Counted from the first letter of the stretch, positions 51,097 to 59,884 are shown. The stretch: 64,000 nt of DNA from DATARR01 sp036376245 (GCA_036376245.1 DASVAS010000028.1:62001-126000); one strand, 5' to 3'. The notes: generated from the letters alone by a model not told the origin. Translations and numbers: made by a program.

Positions 51097-53118
51097 TTGC
51101 AAGAAAACGATTCTGAACGGGAGCGGCGGCTGGCGGAGGAGGTTGCGGATCTGCGAGCCCGGCTGGCGCTCCTCGAGGCCGAGGAGTCCCTCCCTCGGGA
51201 AGCCTTCCGTCGCTGCATCGAGGAGACGCTCGACTGCTTCGGACTCTTCTCGTCCCTTCGGGACAGCCAGGGCGGAATCGTCGACTTCCGCATCGACTAC
51301 CTGAATCCCGCCGCCGTCCTCAACAACCAGCTCCCTCTCGACCAGCAGTTGGGCCACGGGCTCTGCGAGGTCCTGCCGGCCCACCGCACCTCCGGCCTGT
51401 TCGACCGCTACCGGGCGACCGTCGAGACCGGCGAGCCGTTGTGGCTGGAATCCATTCACTACGCGGACGACTACGGTGGCCGCCGGCTGGACCGCGCCTT
51501 CGACATCCATGCCTGGAAGGTGGGCGACGGATTCGCGGCCCTCTGGCGCGACATCACGGAACGGAAGCGGACCGACGAGGCGCTGCGCACCCGCGAGGAG
51601 CAGCTCCGCCTCTTCTTCGAGCACTGCCCGGCCTCGGTGGCGATGGTCGACCGCGAGATGCGCTACCTGGCCGTCAGCCGGAGGTTCCTCCAGATCTACG
51701 GCATGACGGAACAGGACGTGATCGGCAAGAGCCACCACGAGATCTTCCCGAACATGCCCGAGGACTGGAAGGAGGTCCACCGCCGCTGCCTCGCCGGCGC
51801 CGTCGAGCGCAAGGAGGAGGACGTCTGGATCGGGCCCGACGGCGGGACCCATTGGGAGACCTGGGAAGTGCGGCCCTGGTACGAGAGCGACGGCGCGATC
51901 GGCGGCCTCATCATCTTCTCGGAGATCATCACCGAGCGGAAGCTGGCTCAGGAGGCCCTGCGCGAAGCCCGCCGCGCCGCCGAGGCCGCGAACCAGGCCA
52001 AGGACCGCTTCCTCGCCACCCTCAGCCACGAATTGCGGACCCCCCTGACGCCGCTGCTCACCGCGGGGCAGATGCTGGAAACCGATCCGCGGCTGCCTCC
52101 GGACCTGCGCGCCTGGGCGGTGATGATCCGCCGCAACGTGGAGCTCGAGACGCGGCTCATCGACGACCTGCTGGATCACACCCGCATCCTCAACGGCAAA
52201 GTCGAGCTGCGCCCGATCTGGGTCGACGTGCACGACGGCATCCGGCAGACCTGCGCGCTGCTCGACGGCGATGCGCGGGCCCGGCGGATCGAGATCGGCA
52301 CCGCCCTGGAGGCGACCCGGACGTGGGTTCAGGCCGATGCCGCCCGCCTTCAGCAGATCCTCTGGAACCTGATGAAGAACGCCGTCAAGTTCACGCCGGA
52401 AGGGGGGAGCGTCACCGTCGGCACGATGGACGCGGACGACGGCGGGATCGTCGTCGAAGTGTGGGACACCGGCATCGGCATCGCCCCGGAAGTGCTGCCG
52501 AGGATCTTCGACGCCTTCGAACAGGGCGGCCGGGAGGTGACCCGCAGCTTCGGCGGCCTCGGCCTGGGACTGGCCATCAGCAAAGGGCTGGCGGAGCTGC
52601 ACGGCGGCGCGTTGACGGCCCGCAGCGAGGGCCTGGGGCGCGGAGCCGCCTTCGCCCTGTGGCTGCCCGGGGCCGCACCGGCCCCCGAGGACGCCGGTCT
52701 CTCTCCGGACGCGACGGCGCCGGACGGCCGGGAGCGCTCCAGCCCCGCCGTCACCGTTCTGCTGGTCGAAGACCACATGGACACCCTGACGGCCATGGGG
52801 CAGCTCATCGAGATGTTCGGTTACGAGGTCCGTACCGCCGGCACCATCGCCGCGGCCCTGGACTTCGTGCGGCGTGAGCGCATCGGCGTCCTGGTCAGCG
52901 ACATCGGTCTGCCCGACGGCAACGGCCTGGATCTGATGCGGCGGGCGCTCGACCTGCAGCCCGGGGTCCAGGGCATCGCCCTGACCGGCTTCGGCATGGA
53001 AGAGGATCTCCAGCGCAGCCGTGAAGCGGGCTTCGTCGAGCACCTGACCAAGCCCATCGACGTCGGCGAACTGGAGCAGATCCTCGCCCGTGTGAGCGCC
53101 CGGCTCCCCGGCTCCTGA
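51097..53118 (+). CDS. hybrid sensor histidine kinase/response regulator
   Basis: 673 residues, no membrane segment. A short coiled coil (1-40), PAS 1 (about 45-160), PAS 2 (about 165-285), HisKA with phosphorylated His311 (LSHELRTPLTPLL), an HATPase domain with LWNLMKNAVKF, DTGIGIAPE and GLGLGLAISKGL, then a receiver domain with Asp602 (VLVSDIGLPDGNG) and the Lys in LTKPIDVGE. It is a cytoplasmic PAS sensor with internal phosphorelay. The TTG start at 51097 follows a TATAAT at 51066-51071. No partner regulator is adjacent, so its output is unknown. Confidence 0.92.
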   Translation: MQENDSERERRLAEEVADLRARLALLEAEESLPREAFRRCIEETLDCFGLFSSLRDSQGGIVDFRIDYLNPAAVLNNQLPLDQQLGHGLCEVLPAHRTSGLFDRYRATVETGEPLWLESIHYADDYGGRRLDRAFDIHAWKVGDGFAALWRDITERKRTDEALRTREEQLRLFFEHCPASVAMVDREMRYLAVSRRFLQIYGMTEQDVIGKSHHEIFPNMPEDWKEVHRRCLAGAVERKEEDVWIGPDGGTHWETWEVRPWYESDGAIGGLIIFSEIITERKLAQEALREARRAAEAANQAKDRFLATLSHELRTPLTPLLTAGQMLETDPRLPPDLRAWAVMIRRNVELETRLIDDLLDHTRILNGKVELRPIWVDVHDGIRQTCALLDGDARARRIEIGTALEATRTWVQADAARLQQILWNLMKNAVKFTPEGGSVTVGTMDADDGGIVVEVWDTGIGIAPEVLPRIFDAFEQGGREVTRSFGGLGLGLAISKGLAELHGGALTARSEGLGRGAAFALWLPGAAPAPEDAGLSPDATAPDGRERSSPAVTVLLVEDHMDTLTAMGQLIEMFGYEVRTAGTIAAALDFVRRERIGVLVSDIGLPDGNGLDLMRRALDLQPGVQGIALTGFGMEEDLQRSREAGFVEHLTKPIDVGELEQILARVSARLPGS

Positions 53119-53130
53119 CGGGCCTTCCTG

Positions 53131-53799
53131 TCAGGGAAACATCCCGCCGCCGAAGCGCTCGATCCTCCGCCGGATCTCGTCCGTGATCTGCCGCAAGGAG
53201 GCCAGGTCGGTCTCGCTGAGGTGACCCTTCAGCTCCTCGAACAGAGGGGCGGTGTCGATCCCGTACCGGTGCATCAGGGTCAGGATGTCGGTCTCGTAGA
53301 GCGCCACCCGCGTGAAGTTCCCCTGCCGGTAGAGGGAAGGCAGGGCGTAGAGCTTGAGGAGGACCAGCCCCTCGGGAGTGGCGCAGGGGATCTCCCGCTC
53401 GCGGAAGCGCTGCCGCGTCGCGTACTGGCGGCGCGCCTTCTCGAACAGCGGATTGCTCGTCAGCAGGAGATCGATCTGGAGGCCGTCGAAGGCGCCGCGG
53501 ACGAAATCGTCCTCCTGACCGACCTGCCGGATCTCTGGGAGCCGGTCGAGAGAGGACGCCGCCATGATGAGGTCGATGTCCTCCGTGTTCCGTCCATCTA
53601 CGTACTGCAGCAGGGCGATGCCGCCCACCAGCAGGTAGTCGATCCTGCGCTCTTCCATCAGCGAGAAGAGCCGGGCTACGGCGTCAAGCAGAGCGCTGTC
53701 GCTCACAGTCTCCCCCCGCGAATTTCTGAAATTGAAGATAAGTGCGTTCCGGACGACCTTTCCGATATGCACCTCACGTCCGGCTTCCGCGGCTTTCAT
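53131..53799 (-). CDS. nucleotidyltransferase-fold protein (AbiEii/MNT-like)
   Basis: 222 residues. The nucleotidyltransferase core is LLVGGIALLQYVDGRNTEDIDLIM, with the two metal aspartates in EDIDL and a third in LQIDLLLTSNPLF. The tail (VLLKLYALPSLYRQG) is helical. Proteins like this occur as MenA/AbiEii toxins or as solitary enzymes; no partner antitoxin is next to it. It is convergent with the histidine kinase gene and leaves its substrate open. Confidence 0.75.
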   Translation of the reverse strand: MKAAEAGREVHIGKVVRNALIFNFRNSRGETVSDSALLDAVARLFSLMEERRIDYLLVGGIALLQYVDGRNTEDIDLIMAASSLDRLPEIRQVGQEDDFVRGAFDGLQIDLLLTSNPLFEKARRQYATRQRFREREIPCATPEGLVLLKLYALPSLYRQGNFTRVALYETDILTLMHRYGIDTAPLFEELKGHLSETDLASLRQITDEIRRRIERFGGGMFP

Positions 53800-53873
53800 A
53801 GCTCCATTCTATCCGCGCTGGGCGCCCCCGTCCCATCCGTCGAAGCTGCCGGACGACGCTGAGGGAACGTCAC

Positions 53874-53959
53874 GCCTCCAGAAATAGAGAGGAGGCTCCG
53901 GCGAGAGCGCAAAAACCCTCCGTCGGCACTTGGAGGGGTAGAGCCTTCCGAAGGAGGAG
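53874..53959 (+). promoter_or_regulatory. leader with mutually exclusive stems ahead of the GH43-like gene
   Basis: GCCTCC (53874-53879) can pair with GGAGGC (53891-53896), while GGCTC (53894-53898) can pair with GAGCC (53941-53945). The two use the same bases. Inside the second lies a hairpin CCCTCC (53916-53921) / GGAGGG (53932-53937), and AAGGAGG follows as ribosome-binding site. The alternative folds suggest a regulatory leader; I cannot name a riboswitch class. Confidence 0.35.
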
Positions 53960-53965
53960 AAAACG

Positions 53966-55597
53966 ATGCGTATTTTTCGGAGCCTGCTGTCCGTGATCCC
54001 CCTGGCCGCGCTGCTCCTGGCCGCCCCCGCCGGCGCCGTCTGCGTCGGCACCCCGGCCGGGACCCAGGCCATTCCGTCGCTGGCCTATGTGGGTCCCTCG
54101 CCGCCGCTGACCTGGTATCAGGGCACCAACTGGCTGGACAACAACCCCGCCGACGGCCTGTTCAACACCAACGACCGCTATATTTTCTCGTTGCCCGGCG
54201 GTGCTCCCCTGCAACTGGCCGATCCCTCCATCCTGCGGATCGGCGAATGGTTCTACGTCACCGGCACTACCGACACCGCCGCCCGTTGGACGGGGAACTT
54301 CGAGATCTACCGCACCCGCGACTTCGTCAACTTCCAGCTCCACATGCTCTCCTTCGACGAGCGCAACCTCAACGGCTCGGGCCAATGGCTGGAGGACTAC
54401 CAGGGCTACAAGCGCGTCAACATGAACGGCTCCTGGTTCACCCAGCTCTGGGCGCCGCAGCTCTACGTCGATCCCTCCGACGGCGGCGCCGATCCCTTCG
54501 TCTATCTCGTTTTCAGCGCCGTCCAGGAAAGCGTGGACGGCGGGCGCCATTCGGTCTATCACGTGCGGATGCGCCGCTCTTCCTTTCTCTCCTGGCACAA
54601 CGTGGGGATGGTCCCGTTGACCGGCGACGGCCCGCGCTTCGCCGATCCCCGCGCCGGCCAGGGATTCCAGGCCTGGTTCGCCTACAAGCCGAACAACGAT
54701 CCCGCTCAGAACTGGCAATATGACGGCGGTTACGGCATCGGCAAGCTCGTGCCCACCAGCGGCCGGGTGGGCGGGCTGCTCGGCCCCAACTGCGGCCAAC
54801 TCGTACAGAGGCAGTACGGCTATTCCTTCCGCTGCCATGGCTCCGCGCCCTTCATGGCGATCGATCCGTTCGTGTTCATCGATCCCAACCTGGCGAGCGG
54901 AGCGACCTGGAAGCGGGTGATGATCTACAACTGGACGGACAAGAACCCGGATGTCGCCAGCGCCTACTGGGGCAACCACGTGGCCGCCCATCCGCTGCGG
55001 TCCTCGCATTACGAGCTCGACGTCAACGGGCAGACGATCCCGCTGGCCGCCTCCCGCAACACCAACAACAAGGTCAACGGGTTCGACAACGGGTCCCTGG
55101 CCGCCAATCTCCAGCCCTGGTCGAACGGCGCGGTGGGGGAGGGGGCCACGGCGTTCTATCACCGGGGAAGCAATCGTTACTACATCCTCTACTCGCGGAA
55201 CACCTGGGACTCGCCGGCCTATCAGATCGTCTACCGCATGAGCGAGCCGGGCCAGCTCTTCCGCGATCTGGGACTCTCCGCCTTCACGGACACCGCCGTC
55301 CCCGAGAACATCCTGCTGCGCGCCACGCACTACAACGTCGTGGGCACGGCCAGCTTCGGCCACCCGGAGGTCTTCACCCTGCGCGACGAGTACGGCGATG
55401 AGCGCTACTACCTCCTCTTCCACGTCAAGCTCGACTACGACCAGGTATCCGGGACCCCCACGGGCCGCCGCACGCTGATGGTCAAGGAGCTGACGCTGGA
55501 GCCGGACGGCTCGGGCCGCCTCAAGCAGCTCCAGGAGAGCAGCGCGGACATCGACCGCGACATCCGCTACTTCCGGCTGCCGTCCTGCCGGAACTAA
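53966..55597 (+). CDS. secreted GH43-like five-bladed propeller protein
   Basis: 543 residues. The signal peptide is LLSVIPLAALLLAAPAGA. LADPSILRIGEWFYVTGTTD followed by FEIYRTRDFVNFQLHML matches the first blade of glycoside hydrolase 43/32-type propellers, where the Asp in ADPSI acts as base. Other blades include IDPFVFIDPNL and FYHRGSNRYYILYSRNTWD. The acid Glu is not certain. It may cut arabinan or xylan side chains or be a non-catalytic relative. A strong ribosome-binding site and structured leader precede it. Confidence 0.7.
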   Translation: MRIFRSLLSVIPLAALLLAAPAGAVCVGTPAGTQAIPSLAYVGPSPPLTWYQGTNWLDNNPADGLFNTNDRYIFSLPGGAPLQLADPSILRIGEWFYVTGTTDTAARWTGNFEIYRTRDFVNFQLHMLSFDERNLNGSGQWLEDYQGYKRVNMNGSWFTQLWAPQLYVDPSDGGADPFVYLVFSAVQESVDGGRHSVYHVRMRRSSFLSWHNVGMVPLTGDGPRFADPRAGQGFQAWFAYKPNNDPAQNWQYDGGYGIGKLVPTSGRVGGLLGPNCGQLVQRQYGYSFRCHGSAPFMAIDPFVFIDPNLASGATWKRVMIYNWTDKNPDVASAYWGNHVAAHPLRSSHYELDVNGQTIPLAASRNTNNKVNGFDNGSLAANLQPWSNGAVGEGATAFYHRGSNRYYILYSRNTWDSPAYQIVYRMSEPGQLFRDLGLSAFTDTAVPENILLRATHYNVVGTASFGHPEVFTLRDEYGDERYYLLFHVKLDYDQVSGTPTGRRTLMVKELTLEPDGSGRLKQLQESSADIDRDIRYFRLPSCRN

Positions 55598-55718
55598 GAG
55601 GGCCCCGGGGCCTTCACGCTCCATTCCCTCCGCGCCGCCCGCCGCCGTCCCACCCGTCGGCCCGGCGCGGAGTCCCACCCGTCGGCGCGTTTTTGTTTTA
55701 TGAAGTTTCGGATGTAAT
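55598..55718. other. gap between GH43-like gene and riboswitch
   Basis: Starts with the palindrome GGCCCCGGGGCC just after the stop. A 13-base direct repeat CCCACCCGTCGGC occurs at about 55649 and 55675. A T-run and TGTAAT (55713-55718) lie directly before the riboswitch, the latter a possible -10. No gene seen. Confidence 0.4.
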
Positions 55719-55858
55719 GCCTTTGGGCCTCGACAAGAGCACAACTGGCCAAAGCCAGTGCCGCAAAGCCACGGGTCCTCGCCGCCTCCCTCAGAGCCAG
55801 CAAGACCGCCGGGCTGCCGAAAGGCTGATCCGCGGAGAACGTCCTCCGCGAAAGGAGG
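55719..55858 (+). promoter_or_regulatory. GEMM-type (c-di-GMP-I class) riboswitch
   Basis: Aptamer 55719-55825: the closing stem is GCCTTTGGG (55719-55727) / CCGAAAGGC (55817-55825). Then AGCACA, a 6-bp hairpin ACTGGC-CAAA-GCCAGT, the conserved CGCAAAGCC (55762-55770), CGGGTCC, and 3-prime CCGGGCTGCCGA. This is the GEMM consensus order. The expression platform follows: CGCGGAG (55831) / CTCCGCG (55844) competes with CCTCC (55843-55847) / GGAGG (55854-55858), the latter hiding the ribosome-binding site of the next gene. The 5-prime hairpin is shorter than usual. Confidence 0.65.
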
Positions 55859-55862
55859 TCTT

Positions 55863-56843
55863 ATGAGAGTCACAATGAGATCGGGAGGATGGGCCTGCGC
55901 CTTCGTGCTCCTCCTGCTGGCCGGCGTCGTGCCGGCCTGGGCTGGTCACGAGCAGACTCTCTTCTTCCATAACTTCGATGGCAGCACCCTCGGAACCATG
56001 CCGGACGACTGGGAGGTCGTGTTCAGCGGCGCGGGCGTCACCAAGCAGCAGGTCAGCGATGACTTCGCCTTCACCGGCAGCCGCTCGCTGCAAGTAGTTG
56101 GCAAGACAGGTTTCGCGGCCCTGGTGGAGCGCCCCTTCACCAGCAACGCTCCGGTGATCGTCGCTTCGTACTACGTGCTGATCTCCGCCAGCAGCAAAGC
56201 GGCGGCGTTTTCCGAACCCTCCGGCCTCTTCTGCCTGCGGGGTGAAAACTACCTGGGCACCTGGTACGGCGGCGTCAAGTTCGATCACGCCACCCACAAG
56301 ATCCTGGACAACTCCACCGAGGCGGCGCTGGGCGACTGGACCCCCGGCGTCTGGTATCAGGTGCGGGTCCTGATGGACCGCGAAGACCACCGGGTCAAGA
56401 TCTGGATCGACGGCGCTCCGAAGGCCGACTTCCGGGTGGATACCTTCCATCCCGAATTCATCAACTCGATCGGGCTGGTGGGCAGTGAAGCGGCGGTCCC
56501 CGTCTATTACGACAACGTGCGCCTCTTCCTGCCGGGGATCCAGGAGTCTGGTGTGCTGCTCCTCGACAAGCTCGACCTGCTGGTGTCTCGCGGCGAGCTT
56601 CCGGTGAACATCGCCAAGGAGCTGTCGCAGTCGGTTCTCAGGGCCATGGCCAACGAGGAGGCGGGCCGGCTGGTGGTCGCCAGGACCAACCTGATGACCT
56701 TCCGGACCAAGGTCGCCAACTACTCGAAACCGGGCACGCCTGCCACCGACCATCCGCCGGTGTTCATGATGAAGGACTACTTCCACCTGACCCGGCTGGC
56801 GGATCAGATGATCGTCCAGCTCGGAATGCACGAAGTCGAGTGA
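55863..56843 (+). CDS. secreted LamG-like domain protein under riboswitch control
   Basis: 326 residues. The signal peptide is ACAFVLLLLAGVVPAWA. A concanavalin/LamG-like beta-sandwich (about 30-220) is seen in LFFHNFDGSTLGTMPDDWEV, WYQVRVLMDREDHRVKIWID and a final YYDNVRLFLPG. The last 110 residues are helical, with LLLDKLDLLVSRGELPVNIA resembling the spacer helices next to such domains. AAAGGAGG precedes ATG 55863. It is probably an extracellular adhesion or matrix protein switched by a cyclic dinucleotide. Confidence 0.75.
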   Translation: MRVTMRSGGWACAFVLLLLAGVVPAWAGHEQTLFFHNFDGSTLGTMPDDWEVVFSGAGVTKQQVSDDFAFTGSRSLQVVGKTGFAALVERPFTSNAPVIVASYYVLISASSKAAAFSEPSGLFCLRGENYLGTWYGGVKFDHATHKILDNSTEAALGDWTPGVWYQVRVLMDREDHRVKIWIDGAPKADFRVDTFHPEFINSIGLVGSEAAVPVYYDNVRLFLPGIQESGVLLLDKLDLLVSRGELPVNIAKELSQSVLRAMANEEAGRLVVARTNLMTFRTKVANYSKPGTPATDHPPVFMMKDYFHLTRLADQMIVQLGMHEVE

Positions 56844-56879
56844 GGCCCGCGGGGGAGAGGCGCCACGCCTCTCCCCTTG

Positions 56880-57584
56880 TCAGCCCGGAACCCGGCGCTC
56901 CCGGTCCAGCACCGCCGTGGCGCCCCGCCCTCCGCAATGCGTCCGGATCAGCTCCGCCAACTCCTCCGCGGCCCGTTCCACCACCTCCCGCCCCACCGGC
57001 GGCAGACCCTCGATCACCAGGACCGCGTTCCGCGTCTCCGGCGTCAGCTTGGTGCGGTCCGCCTCCTTCCAGTTCCAGCGCCGGCAGATGGCTCCGACGT
57101 CGTCCTTGTAGATCACCTCGCCCGGATGCGGCGCCCGCTCCTCGGCCTCGCCCAGCAGGCGGACCGGCGCCTCGCTCTCGCCGGCGATGGTGAGGAGAAC
57201 GTCGCCCTCGATGCGGTCGAGGTCCTCGCCTCCCGCCGGCACGAGGTGGCGGAGAGAGATCGTGTTGTAGAGATCCACCAAGGGATTGATGCTCGGCAGG
57301 CTGTGGCCCTTGAGCACGCGGCGCACCAGGTTCTCGATCGAGGACGGATAATCCTTCGGCTTCGCCCCGAATCGCCGGTACGCCTCGCGCCAGGGGGCGA
57401 TGTGGGGATGCTCCGTGACCTGGATCCCGGCGAGATCCGCGCGCACCCGCGCCTCCTCGCGCCGGAGCCCGTCGAGGATCGCGGCGTCCTCCCGAGAGTT
57501 GTCGATCTCATGGGCCGTGACGATCCCCAGAACCACCTCGGGGAACCGCTCGAAGATCTCATCGCTCACACGCAGGGCTGTCAT
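56880..57584 (-). CDS. B3/B4 tRNA-editing-domain protein (second copy)
   Basis: 234 residues. The hallmark SSIENLVRRVLKGHSLPSINPLVDLYN parallels the copy at 6220-6870; here the N-terminal part (FPEVVLGIVTAHEIDNSRED) is different. A beta-rich domain continues (VIYKDDVGAICRRWNWKEAD), and TRNAVLVIEGLPPVGREV follows. GGGAG lies before ATG 57584. It is divergent from the cupin gene with only 27 bases between, so the two share a promoter region. Confidence 0.8.
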   Translation of the reverse strand: MTALRVSDEIFERFPEVVLGIVTAHEIDNSREDAAILDGLRREEARVRADLAGIQVTEHPHIAPWREAYRRFGAKPKDYPSSIENLVRRVLKGHSLPSINPLVDLYNTISLRHLVPAGGEDLDRIEGDVLLTIAGESEAPVRLLGEAEERAPHPGEVIYKDDVGAICRRWNWKEADRTKLTPETRNAVLVIEGLPPVGREVVERAAEELAELIRTHCGGRGATAVLDRERRVPG

Positions 57585-57611
57585 CGTGGCTCCCAGCATA
57601 CAATCCGCGCC

Positions 57612-57971
57612 ATGGAAAAGATCAATCTCCGTCAGAAGCTCGATTCCTTCTCCGAGCACTGGAGCCCGCGCATCGTCGCCGAGCTGAACGGCCAGCACGT
57701 CAAGCTCGCGAAGCTCCAGGGCGAGTTCATCTGGCATCACCACGATCACGAGGACGAGCTCTTCATGGTGATCAAGGGCCGTCTCCGGATGGAGCTCCGG
57801 GACCGCGACATCTGGCTGGAAGAGGGCGAGGCCCTGGTCGTCCCCCGCGGCGTCGAGCACCGTCCCGTGGCGGAAGAGGAAGTCGAGCTCCTCCTCTTCG
57901 AGCCCGCCTCCACCCTCAACACGGGAAACGTGGAGAACGAGCGGACGGTGCGGGAGTTGGAGAAGATCTGA
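57612..57971 (+). CDS. small cupin-domain protein
   Basis: 119 residues, a single cupin barrel. The metal-binding motifs are WHHHDHEDELFMVIKG (His, His, Glu) and PRGVEHRPVAEEE (His). Single-domain cupins of this type include isomerases and storage-like metal proteins; no substrate can be named. ATG 57612 is the only start in range. Confidence 0.85.
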   Translation: MEKINLRQKLDSFSEHWSPRIVAELNGQHVKLAKLQGEFIWHHHDHEDELFMVIKGRLRMELRDRDIWLEEGEALVVPRGVEHRPVAEEEVELLLFEPASTLNTGNVENERTVRELEKI

Positions 57972-57979
57972 ACCGGCTC

Positions 57980-58354
57980 TCAGCGGTATTGATACACGTC
58001 CAGGGCCACGTTCGCGGAATTCTGCGGATCGATCCGCACGGCCACGGTCTCGCCCGGCTGGAACTGCGGGATGTGGACCCGCGAGACGAGGCTCTTGGCG
58101 ATCGTGGTCGTATAGACCGAGCCGTCCGCGCGGCTCACCTCGACGCGGAGCCCGATCACGGGATCGTCGTTCACCGTCATCCCCGTATCCCAGATCTCGA
58201 GGATCCGCGCCGTCGCCGGCTCGCCGGTCTCCTGCAACCGCCTGGCTTCCGAGACGCCGGTCATCTGGTCGATCTTGTTGGTGATCGCGGAGCAGCCGAA
58301 GGACGTCACGGCAAGGATCGCCAGCGACAGCAAGCTGAAGATGGCTCGGGGCAT
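57980..58354 (-). CDS. lipoprotein of unknown function
   Basis: 124 residues. Signal peptide with lipobox VTSFGC gives a lipid-anchored Cys21. The mature part (ARRLQETGEPATARILEIWDTGMTVND, shown here by EPATARILEI) is a small beta domain like those in DUF3592-type proteins: VNDDPVIGLRVEVS, then VAVRIDPQNSANVALD. GGAGG precedes the ATG. It is convergent with the cupin gene (eight bases apart) and divergent from the sulfatase-like gene. Confidence 0.75.
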   Translation of the reverse strand: MPRAIFSLLSLAILAVTSFGCSAITNKIDQMTGVSEARRLQETGEPATARILEIWDTGMTVNDDPVIGLRVEVSRADGSVYTTTIAKSLVSRVHIPQFQPGETVAVRIDPQNSANVALDVYQYR

Positions 58355-58432
58355 TTTCAGATCCTCCTGAGAGGGATTCTACTCCCGCCTCCCCCATTGA
58401 CTCCTCCGGCGCGGCGAATCAGGATGCGCGGC

Positions 58433-59788
58433 ATGAGGACGCGTCTCTTCGGATGGCTGTTTCTTCTGCTTTTCCTGACCGCCTGCGGCCGCGTGGAGCC
58501 CGAGCGCTGGAACGTGCTCTTCGTCACCGTGGACACGCTGCGCGCCGACCGCATGAGCCTCTACGGCTATCGCCGGCCGACGACTCCGAACCTCGAGGCC
58601 TTCGCCCGGGAAGCCGTGGTCTTCGACAACGCGCGCACCCAGGCCGGCTGCACCTTCCCGTCCGTCAACTCGTTCCTCACCTCGCGCCATCCGGCCCTCT
58701 TCCTGCGCCCCGGCGGCATCATGGGCATCCCGGACACGGTGCGGTCCCTGCCGGAGATCCTCCGCGAGCATGGACACGCCACCGCCGCGGTCTCGGCCAG
58801 CTCCATCGTGCGCAACACGCCGTCGCGGATGAACCCGGGCGGCGGCTTCGGACGCGGCTTCCAGGTCTTCGACGAGACGTGCAACCAGAAGCACGCCCGC
58901 TGCCTCAATCAGAAGGCGCTGGAGCTGATCGACGGCTTCCAAGAGCCCTGGTTCCTCTATCTGCACTACCTGGAGCCGCACTCGCCCTACCAGCCGCCCC
59001 CGGGGCATCCTCGCCGGCTTTCCCTCCGCACCGGCCGCGCCAAGGGCCAGGGGGTGAACGCCTGGGCCCGCAAGGGCGAGACCTGGCCGGTCGCGCGCCG
59101 GCTCTACGACGGCAACAAGGAATACAAGCTCACCCCGCAAAACCTCGCCCACCTCTCCGAGTTGTACGACGAGGAGATCGGCTATTTCGACGAGCAGTTC
59201 GCCAGGCTCATCGGCGCCTTACGGGAGCGCGACCTCCTCGACCGCACCGTGATCGTGCTGACCGCCGATCATGGCGAGGAGCTGTATGACCACAAACATT
59301 TCGGCCACTGCCGGAACCTCGGCTACGACACCGTGATGAAGACGCCGCTCCTGCTGCGGATTCCCGGCGTCGAGCCGGCGCGCCGCAAGGCCCTGGCCGA
59401 AAACCTGGACATCGTCCCGACCCTGCTCGACTACATGGGGCTTGCCAAGGGCCACACCTTCGAGGGCAAGAGCCTGCGTCCGGTGATCGAAGAAGACCGG
59501 CCCGTCCGCCGGCTCTCCTTCAGCCTGCAAGGCGTGTCCCGGACCGTCAGCGACGGCACCCACAAGTTGATCTACGACATCGCTTCGGGCGACACGCATC
59601 TCTACGACCTCAGGACCGATCCCGGCGAGAAGACCGATCTCTCCGAGCGACGTCCCGCGGAGACCGGCCGCCTCCAGGCCGCGCTCCTGCGCTGGCTGGA
59701 AGCCCGCGAAGGCCCGGCGGCCTCGGGAGAGTCGAAGCGCCGGGCGGAGGAGCTGGAGAAGCGGCTGCGGGCGCTGGGGTATCTGTAA
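58433..59788 (+). CDS. sulfatase-superfamily hydrolase with Thr at the nucleophile position
   Basis: 451 residues, lipoprotein-like start (LFLLLFLTAC). Superfamily signs: Asp34 in VTVDTLRADRMSLYG, TADHGEELYDHKHFGH with metal ligands, and KTPLLLRIPG. Where sulfatases have C-x-P-S-R for formylglycine, this protein reads T74-F-P-S-V (after Cys73), so it should not form formylglycine. A Thr nucleophile as in LtaS or phosphoethanolamine transferases is more likely, though there are no membrane helices. Start 58433 has AGGA at the right distance. Confidence 0.82.
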   Translation: MRTRLFGWLFLLLFLTACGRVEPERWNVLFVTVDTLRADRMSLYGYRRPTTPNLEAFAREAVVFDNARTQAGCTFPSVNSFLTSRHPALFLRPGGIMGIPDTVRSLPEILREHGHATAAVSASSIVRNTPSRMNPGGGFGRGFQVFDETCNQKHARCLNQKALELIDGFQEPWFLYLHYLEPHSPYQPPPGHPRRLSLRTGRAKGQGVNAWARKGETWPVARRLYDGNKEYKLTPQNLAHLSELYDEEIGYFDEQFARLIGALRERDLLDRTVIVLTADHGEELYDHKHFGHCRNLGYDTVMKTPLLLRIPGVEPARRKALAENLDIVPTLLDYMGLAKGHTFEGKSLRPVIEEDRPVRRLSFSLQGVSRTVSDGTHKLIYDIASGDTHLYDLRTDPGEKTDLSERRPAETGRLQAALLRWLEAREGPAASGESKRRAEELEKRLRALGYL

Positions 59789-59884
59789 AGGACAGGAAGG
59801 ACACCAGGGACACCAAGGACACCAAGGACGAGAATCTGCTGTCCTTGCTGTCCCTGGTGTCCTTGGTGTCCCTGGTGTCCTTCA
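59789..59884. repeat. second GGACACCA-repeat hairpin
   Basis: Left arm: three tandem GGACACCAGG/GGACACCAAG copies (about 59789-59829). Right arm: TGTCCTTGC, TGTCCCTGG, TGTCCTTGG, TGTCCCTGG, TGTCCTTCA (about 59838-59884). It is the same design as at 1050-1137, again directly after a stop codon. Confidence 0.6.

Noticed and set aside
55719..55858. Assigning the riboswitch to the cGAMP subclass
   Set aside because: The diagnostic position in the 5-prime hairpin cannot be aligned with confidence because this hairpin is shortened.
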